Of a DNA stretch of 19,261 bases, positions 14,224 to 19,261 are shown piece after piece. The first letter of the stretch is position 1. Each line of letters begins with the position of its first letter. Source of the stretch: F-183 sp036502165 (lineage in GTDB: Bacteria; Acidobacteriota; Terriglobia; Bryobacterales; Bryobacteraceae); the NCBI GenBank assembly GCA_036502165.1, contig DASXZC010000038.1, positions 1 through 19,261 of the forward strand, given 5' to 3'. The translations under genes and the position numbers were made by a program. The notes under the pieces are model-generated. The model did no database searches and was not told the DNA's origin. It saw nothing but the letters and a program-made list of their open reading frames with translations.

Positions 14224-15768
14224 TTGGCTCTCACAACAACTCGTAGAATGTTCCTGGCGGGCGCGGCTGCTGTTGCAAGCCGCGCCGAGGGCCAGAAGAA
14301 ATCTCCCGCACTTGATCCGAATCGTCTTCAAAAGTTCGTCGATCCTCTTCCGATTCCCCCGGTAGCGAAGTCCTTCGGAGCCCGCAATCATTACCGGCTC
14401 ACGATGTCGGAGATCCACGCGAAAGTTCATCGCGATCTTCCGCCGACCCGCATGTGGGGATTCAACGGCATTTCACCCGGGCCTGTAATTGAGGCGCGAT
14501 CGGGAGAGAGCATCTCGATCGAATGGGCGAACCGGCTGCCATCCCAACACTTCCTTCCGATCGACTACAACCTGCATGGCTCGGAGAAGGACAAGCCGGA
14601 CGTCCGCGCGGTGGTGCATGTTCATGGCGCGAAAACCCGGCCGGAAGACGATGGCTATCCGGAAGACTGGTATGTGCCCGGCAAATCGCGGACGTATCAC
14701 TATCCGAACAACCAGGAGCCGACGGCGCTCTGGTATCACGATCACACGATGGGCATCAACCGGCTTAACGTTTATGCCGGATTGTTCGGATTCATGCTGA
14801 TCCGCGATGCGTACGAAGATGCGCTCGATCTGCCGAAGGGCCGATACGAAATCCCGCTGGCGTTATACGACCGTTCGTTCAGTCAGGATGGGAGCCTCGA
14901 CTATCCTGACTCCGGAATGCCCGGTATGCCGTGGGTACCGGAAGCGTTCGGCGAGGCGATGCTGGTGAACGGCAAGATATTTCCGTTTCTCGAAGTCGAG
15001 CCGAGGCTCTACCGCTTTCGCTTGTTGAACGGATCGAACAGCCGGTTCTTTCATTTGTCGCTGTCGAATGGTCAGACGTTCATTCAAATCGGAACCGACC
15101 AGGGGCTGCTGCCGGCGCCGCTGACGCTCGACAATTTTGTGATCGCGCCCGCGGAGCGCTTCGACCTGCTTCTTGATTTCTCGAAATACGCGGGTCAGCG
15201 GATGGTGCTGCGGAGCGATGCGTTTTCAATCATGGAATTCCGCGTCTCGAATCAGGCGGGCGGCGTTAGTGTTGCAGTTCCGGCGACGTTGCGGGCGGTC
15301 GAAAAGATCCCCGAGGCTGCCGCTGTCGAAACTCGCCGGATTCCGCTGCTCGAGATGAAGAGTCCAAATGGGGACTCGATGACCATGCTGCTCGGGGGGA
15401 TGCACTGGGACATGCCAGTCACCGAGAAGCCGGTGATCGACACGGTTGAAATCTGGGAGTTCGTCAACACGACCGAGGATTCGCATCCGATTCATCTTCA
15501 TCTGGTGCGTTTCCAAATCCTCGACCGGCGCAGCTTCGATGAGCTGCTGTATTTCCGCACGCGGCAGATTCGTTATACGGGGCCGGTGTTGCCGCCGGAT
15601 CCGTATGAGGCGGGATGGAAAGATACCGTGCGTGCGCACTCGAAGATGATCACCAGGATCCTGGTCCGGTTTGAAGGCTACACGGGGCGGTACGTGTGGC
15701 ACTGCCATCTGCTCGAGCACGAAGACAACGAGATGATGCGGCCGTATGAGGTGCTCGCCAAGCGGTAG
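14224..15768 (+). CDS. Tat-exported multicopper oxidase (CotA/bilirubin oxidase-like)
   Basis: The 514-residue protein starts at a TTG (14224). A later ATG at 14248 would remove the Arg pair of the Tat-like signal TTRRMFLAGAAAVA, so the TTG start is preferred. All copper motifs are present: HVHG (132-135), WYHDH (170-174), HPIHLH (421-426) and HCHLLEHEDNEMM (493-505) with the type 1 copper ligands Cys494, His499 and probably Met504. It should oxidise a substrate by four single-electron steps and reduce oxygen to water in the periplasm. Domain spacing and the long SEKDKPD insert near residue 120 resemble spore-coat laccase CotA and bilirubin oxidases. It lacks the Met-rich insert of CueO-type cuprous oxidases, so phenolic or pigment-like substrates are as likely as copper. 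It is coupled to the phosphoesterase gene upstream. Confidence 0.95.
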   Translation: MALTTTRRMFLAGAAAVASRAEGQKKSPALDPNRLQKFVDPLPIPPVAKSFGARNHYRLTMSEIHAKVHRDLPPTRMWGFNGISPGPVIEARSGESISIEWANRLPSQHFLPIDYNLHGSEKDKPDVRAVVHVHGAKTRPEDDGYPEDWYVPGKSRTYHYPNNQEPTALWYHDHTMGINRLNVYAGLFGFMLIRDAYEDALDLPKGRYEIPLALYDRSFSQDGSLDYPDSGMPGMPWVPEAFGEAMLVNGKIFPFLEVEPRLYRFRLLNGSNSRFFHLSLSNGQTFIQIGTDQGLLPAPLTLDNFVIAPAERFDLLLDFSKYAGQRMVLRSDAFSIMEFRVSNQAGGVSVAVPATLRAVEKIPEAAAVETRRIPLLEMKSPNGDSMTMLLGGMHWDMPVTEKPVIDTVEIWEFVNTTEDSHPIHLHLVRFQILDRRSFDELLYFRTRQIRYTGPVLPPDPYEAGWKDTVRAHSKMITRILVRFEGYTGRYVWHCHLLEHEDNEMMRPYEVLAKR

Positions 15769-15779
15769 GCGTGCACTAA

Positions 15780-15795
15780 TTCCGGGGTTCCGGAA
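15780..15795 (+). repeat. Perfect hairpin after the multicopper oxidase gene
   Basis: TTCCGG and CCGGAA are separated by a 4-base loop, starting 12 bases after the oxidase stop codon. It is not followed by a T-run, so a Rho-independent terminator is not supported. It may stabilise the 3' end of the phosphoesterase/oxidase message. Confidence 0.4.
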
Positions 15796-15873
15796 AATCC
15801 GCGAGTGTTCAATATTGTGCCTCTAAGACTATCCTGCCGGGTGTCGAGCACGTCTGAAGGTCATAAGCCGTAC

Positions 15874-15902
15874 TTGATTTCCACGCACGTGACGTGGTTT
15901 AT
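15874..15902 (+). promoter_or_regulatory. Weak promoter candidate with an inverted repeat, upstream of the receptor gene
   Basis: TTGATT (15874-15879) and GTTTAT (15897-15902) are 17 bases apart, a weak match to a housekeeping promoter. The spacer holds an inverted repeat CCACG-N7-CGTGG (15881-15897) with the palindrome CACGTG (15886-15891) inside it. That is a typical place for a repressor or activator site. The receptor ATG follows 20 bases after the -10-like element, leaving room for a short leader with the ribosome-binding site. Confidence 0.25.
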
Positions 15903-15922
15903 CTCGAATAGAGGTCTTTCAG

Positions 15923-18787
15923 ATGCACAAATCTCGCTTTTCCCTGGGAACGATCCCGATCGCAATATTTGCGATCATCCTGGCCACGCCATTTGCGTTC
16001 GGCCAGGCCCAGGCTATCAACGGCTCCATACGCGGCCGTGTCACCGACCAGGCTAACGCCCCCGTGGCGCAGGCGTCCGTCAAAATCGACAACAACGATA
16101 CTGGTCTCTCGAAAAGCACCACCACTGAAGAGGACGGTTACTATGTCGTTCCCAACTTGCCGCTTGGCAGGTACACGGTAACGATTCAGAAGGAAGGCTT
16201 CGACACGCAGCGGCACACGAACATCGTTCTCGACGCCGGTGTGGAGGCTCAGATCGACGGCCAGTTGCGCGTCGGCGCCGTGACGACATCCATTGAAGTC
16301 GAGGGCGGCGCGCCGATCATCGACCCGTCGCGCGTCAGCACCGGACGAACGATTGCGTATGAAGAGACGACCAATCTGCCGCTGACTTCGCGCAATCCAT
16401 ATAACTTCATCCTGTTCCAACCGGGAGTGAGCGGGCATCCCAATCCCGAGCTCGGAATCCCGAGGCTTCTCAATACCAACGGGCTCCCCGATCGCGTCAG
16501 CTACCAGCTTGATGGGGCGGTCGACACGGAAACCGACCGCTATGGCCTGCGCCTCTTCGCGATTGCGAACAGCTACGTGAGTGAAGTGCAAACCGTTTCG
16601 AACAGCTTCTCACCTGAATTCGGACGCATCGCGGGAAATATTTTCAACGTCATCACTGGTTCCGGCTCGAACGTTTTCCACGGCAACGCGACCTTTATTG
16701 GACGCCCGCTTGACCTTGTTGCACGGCCGATTCTCGCGACGCCGACTACGCTGCTGCCGGTCGCCAACAACTTCGCCGCCAATTCGAGCGGAGCGATCAT
16801 CAAGAACAAGCTCTTCATTTTCGGATCGTATGAGCACGTCAAGCGCAGCGTTCCGCAGCCGATCACGATCAATCCGGCCAACGCGGCGCTGATCGGAATT
16901 CCTGGGAACCTGTTGACTAACCCTGCCGCCGTCGAGCATGCGCAATGGGTCGATTTGCGGCTCGACTGGGTCATCAATGAGAAGCACCAGTTCTTCGTCC
17001 GCTATAACTATTTCCGCAACCAATATCCGTTTAACTCAAACGTCGGCGGACTGAACGCGTTGTCTGTCGCGGCCGACTTCCGCGATCGCGCGCACGTCGC
17101 GGGTGCGCAACTTTTGTCGACGTTCTCGCCGACCGTCCTGAATGAGCTCCGCTTCGGATGGCCGTATCGCAATGAGCAGCACATTGCGGATCCTCTCACT
17201 GGCGTAGGTCCTGAGATCACGATCAGCGGCATCGCCAGCTTCGGCGGAAGCAACGCAGTTGCCGATCGCTTTCAGGAGAAGGTCCCGAACCTGAACGACA
17301 ACTTCACGGTCATCAAAGGCCGTCACACGCTCAAGGCCGGCGTCGGATGGCAGCAGAATCTCGACGTTCAAGCCGCGGACATCTACACGCAGTACACGTT
17401 CCCCACGATCGCCGCGTATCTTTCCGCTCTTTCGGGAGCGAACCCTTACGCATACTCGACCTTCGCCGCCAGCGTCGGCCAACCGGGCGCCTGGTACCAC
17501 TCGAATTTCTGGGATTTCTTTGCGCAGGATAGCTGGCAGGTGACGCCCAAGCTGCTCGTCATCGGAGGCGTTCGCTACGACAAATTCAAGGGTCCGGATG
17601 GCGACCCGCACTTCCAGCTTCCCTACTCGCAGCACTTCCGTTCGCCGAGCGGCGACTTCGCTCCGCGGCTCGGGATCGCGTGGTCGATCGATTCGAAGAC
17701 CGTCCTGCGCGTCAACTCCGGGATCTTCTATGAAGCTCCACCGACGAACCTCTGGTACAACGCTCTGTACAACGACGGCGGGTCCGCGTCGTATGTCGCG
17801 TCGCTCTCGCCGTCAACTCCCGGAGCTCCTGCTTTCCCGGCGGTCGTCGTGAATGGAAGTCTGCCGCGTTCCTCGCAGACGCTCTACACGATCACGCCGA
17901 ATTTCAAGGATGGCTACGTCATCAACTCGACGATTCAGCTTACTCGCCAGCTTTCGAAGAACGACGCTCTTACCGTGGGCTATGCGAACGGCGCGGGCCG
18001 CAATCTCGAATACTTGCGGAATATCAATCTCGCGAATCCGGTCCGCGTCCTCGCTGATGGACGGCCGGTGTTCGGATCTTCGAGCGCCCTCACGCGCGTC
18101 AATCCGCTGTACAACAACATCGCCTTGCAGGACATTGGCGACAACAGCTCGTACAATGCGTTGATCGTGAACTACCAGCATCGCCTCAAGGCCGGCTTGC
18201 TGTTCAACGCATCCTACACGTGGTCGCATTCGATCGACGACGCGCCTGAGGCCAACACCTACGATCAAGGCTCCGTCTTCATCACCGACCCCACGAACCG
18301 CGATCGCGACCGAGGCAATAGCTCCATCAATCGCCCGAACGCGCTCACGTTCAGCACCGTCTGGTCGCCCGCGCCGAGGCTCGACAACAAGATCCTGAAC
18401 TACCTTGCGAACAACAATCAACTCGCCGTCCTTGGAAATATTTCATCGGGAGACGAGCAGACCATCAATGCCAACGCCGTGCTGAACGGTGATACGCTCG
18501 CCACCTCGCGGCCCTTGTTCGTCGGCCGCAACACCGTGCGTACTCCGAACATTTATCAGTACGACGCCCGATACACGCGGACGTTCTTCAAGCTGTTTGA
18601 GCGCTTCCAACCGAAGTTCTTCATTGAGGCGAATAACGTGTTCAATCACCCGAACATTACGTCGATCAACACGACTGCGGTAGTCACTGCGGCGACTGGC
18701 GCGATCGTCACGAATCCGACATACCTGCCGACGTCGACGCTGCTCGAAGGACGGATCGTGCAATTGGGTGCGAGGATCGACTGGTAG
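15923..18787 (+). CDS. Oar-like TonB-dependent outer-membrane receptor
   Basis: The 954-residue protein has a signal peptide (about 1-27, ending FAFG). A carboxypeptidase-regulatory-like beta-sandwich covers about 34-115 (SIRGRVTDQANAPVAQASV, then EDGYYVVPNLPLGRYTVTI). A plug-like region follows (about 120-250, with SYQLDGAVDTE and EVQTVSNSFSPEFGR), then a long outer-membrane barrel ending in the aromatic residue Trp of LGARIDW. This is the architecture of the Oar-type receptors that are abundant in acidobacteria and take up or sense large substrates, driven by TonB. The N-terminal sandwich, not a signalling domain, precedes the plug. The ATG at 15923 is preceded by AGAGG (15910-15914) with an 8-base spacer. 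It is 154 bases after the multicopper oxidase gene. Its ligand is unknown; nothing nearby (no SusD-like partner, no polysaccharide enzymes) points to a class of substrate. Confidence 0.93.
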   Translation: MHKSRFSLGTIPIAIFAIILATPFAFGQAQAINGSIRGRVTDQANAPVAQASVKIDNNDTGLSKSTTTEEDGYYVVPNLPLGRYTVTIQKEGFDTQRHTNIVLDAGVEAQIDGQLRVGAVTTSIEVEGGAPIIDPSRVSTGRTIAYEETTNLPLTSRNPYNFILFQPGVSGHPNPELGIPRLLNTNGLPDRVSYQLDGAVDTETDRYGLRLFAIANSYVSEVQTVSNSFSPEFGRIAGNIFNVITGSGSNVFHGNATFIGRPLDLVARPILATPTTLLPVANNFAANSSGAIIKNKLFIFGSYEHVKRSVPQPITINPANAALIGIPGNLLTNPAAVEHAQWVDLRLDWVINEKHQFFVRYNYFRNQYPFNSNVGGLNALSVAADFRDRAHVAGAQLLSTFSPTVLNELRFGWPYRNEQHIADPLTGVGPEITISGIASFGGSNAVADRFQEKVPNLNDNFTVIKGRHTLKAGVGWQQNLDVQAADIYTQYTFPTIAAYLSALSGANPYAYSTFAASVGQPGAWYHSNFWDFFAQDSWQVTPKLLVIGGVRYDKFKGPDGDPHFQLPYSQHFRSPSGDFAPRLGIAWSIDSKTVLRVNSGIFYEAPPTNLWYNALYNDGGSASYVASLSPSTPGAPAFPAVVVNGSLPRSSQTLYTITPNFKDGYVINSTIQLTRQLSKNDALTVGYANGAGRNLEYLRNINLANPVRVLADGRPVFGSSSALTRVNPLYNNIALQDIGDNSSYNALIVNYQHRLKAGLLFNASYTWSHSIDDAPEANTYDQGSVFITDPTNRDRDRGNSSINRPNALTFSTVWSPAPRLDNKILNYLANNNQLAVLGNISSGDEQTINANAVLNGDTLATSRPLFVGRNTVRTPNIYQYDARYTRTFFKLFERFQPKFFIEANNVFNHPNITSINTTAVVTAATGAIVTNPTYLPTSTLLEGRIVQLGARIDW

Positions 18788-18826
18788 ACGTGATCGAGAG
18801 GCACTAAATCGCCGATCCTAGAATGA

Positions 18827-19261
18827 GTGCCTCCCATCGGAACTAGCGCTAACGCCACCAGGACGAAGTTCGTCCTGGTGGCGATGCTGTTTTTGTGTGG
18901 AACGTTGCGCGCGCAGGCCCTTGTCACGGCGGGTCCGGCCCTGATCATCGAGTTGCGCGACGATAAGTTCGAGTACGTCACCTTCAAAGGCCTTGGCCCG
19001 GTCCCGGTTCCGCAGGAACTGCGCGAGGCGGCTTTCGCCGCGGCTGGATGCGAGTCGGCGGACGAGACCAGAGGACGGGTCACCGTAAGGGGGGCGTGCC
19101 GTCATCCCATCTCGCGATCGAGTGCCGTCATTTCCTCGTCGTGGGATTTCTCGGTGCTCGGGAAGGCTCTGGAGAAGACGGGCGCAAGCCGACTGACGGC
19201 GTGCATCGAACATCCGGACTGGCCGTTTGCACAGAACGATCGGAACCTGCCGCTGCAGAAA
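18827..19261 (+). CDS. Secreted protein of unknown function, C-terminus beyond the window
   Basis: The frame is open from just after a TGA at 18824 to the last base (145 codons). A GTG at 18827 gives a credible signal peptide: a short polar start with TRTK, then the hydrophobic core FVLVAMLFLCGTL and cleavage after RAQ. The ATG at 18884 would leave only about ten residues before the cleavage site, so the GTG is preferred. The mature part begins ALVTAGPALIIELRDDKFEYVTF and includes three Cys residues (AAGCESAD, RGACRHP and LTACIEHP). I recognise no domain. It starts 39 bases after the receptor stop codon, so it may be co-transcribed with the receptor. A strong hairpin lies inside its signal-peptide codons. 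No strong Shine-Dalgarno sequence precedes the GTG. The function is unknown. Confidence 0.6.
   Translation, partial: MPPIGTSANATRTKFVLVAMLFLCGTLRAQALVTAGPALIIELRDDKFEYVTFKGLGPVPVPQELREAAFAAAGCESADETRGRVTVRGACRHPISRSSAVISSSWDFSVLGKALEKTGASRLTACIEHPDWPFAQNDRNLPLQK
18853..18883 (+). terminator. Strong hairpin with a nearby T-run after the receptor gene
   Basis: A perfect 14-base-pair inverted repeat (18853-18866 and 18870-18883) with a 3-base loop is followed, after six bases, by TTTTT (18890-18894). It lies 66 bases after the receptor stop codon, which fits a Rho-independent terminator or attenuator. It also lies inside the open frame of the next secreted protein, within its signal-peptide codons. 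It may therefore act as an attenuator, or the true start of that gene may be elsewhere. The six-base spacing before the T-run is longer than ideal. Confidence 0.5.

Noticed and set aside
15780..15795. Rho-independent terminator after the multicopper oxidase gene
   Set aside because: The hairpin is perfect but short and is not followed by a T-run, so it is listed only as a hairpin.
15899..16591. Minus-strand frame (230 codons) opposite the receptor N-terminus
   Set aside because: It covers the receptor's signal peptide and regulatory-like domain, which are clearly coding on the plus strand; no independent start signal or family is seen.

Overview
The window looks like a chromosomal segment from an acidobacterium, most likely a Solibacter/Bryobacter-type organism. 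This is inferred from gene content rather than a marker gene: a large Oar-like TonB-dependent receptor with an N-terminal carboxypeptidase-regulatory-like domain, a Pkn-type Ser/Thr kinase with a proline-rich linker and one membrane segment, secreted SUMF1-fold proteins, PQQ-type beta-propellers, and G+C-rich DNA. No rRNA, tRNA, CRISPR array, insertion sequence or phage gene was seen.

Layout. Everything from 1 to 12366 is read from the minus strand and everything from 12553 to the end from the plus strand, with one divergent intergenic region at 12367-12552. Minus-strand block A (7589 to <1) runs tyrS, a stand-alone CHASE2 membrane protein, a secreted protein of unknown function, a transmembrane Ser/Thr kinase, and two tandem paralogous secreted SUMF1-fold proteins; the second paralogue runs off the window and is truncated here. 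Minus-strand block B (12366 to 7772) is a tight four-gene set: two paralogous quinoprotein-like beta-propellers, a small c-type cytochrome fused to a ComEA-like helix-hairpin-helix domain, and a zinc-independent NADP-dependent oxidoreductase. Plus-strand block C (12553 to 19261) holds a secreted phosphoesterase, a three-base gap, a Tat-exported multicopper oxidase, an Oar-like TonB-dependent receptor, and the start of a secreted protein of unknown function.

How the genes may work together. Block A below tyrS looks like an envelope signalling cluster: a sensor-type CHASE2 domain without its own output domain, a kinase anchored by one membrane helix, and exported proteins that could act as its partners. 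Block B looks like an exported redox module in which propellers could pass electrons to the cytochrome. The oxidase and receptor of block C may be functionally linked to it, but only by position. These pathway roles are inference.

Main points for a second look: (i) the two SUMF1 genes are a tandem duplication that also copied the last codons of the kinase, leaving a fossil fragment at about 601-622; (ii) the visible full-length SUMF1 protein lacks the catalytic cysteine pair of true formylglycine-generating enzymes; (iii) the c-type cytochrome/helix-hairpin-helix fusion; (iv) a possible 32-residue membrane peptide gene at 3691-3789 opposite to its neighbours; (v) dyad symmetries at 12409-12429, 15881-15897 and 18853-18883 placed where control sites are expected.
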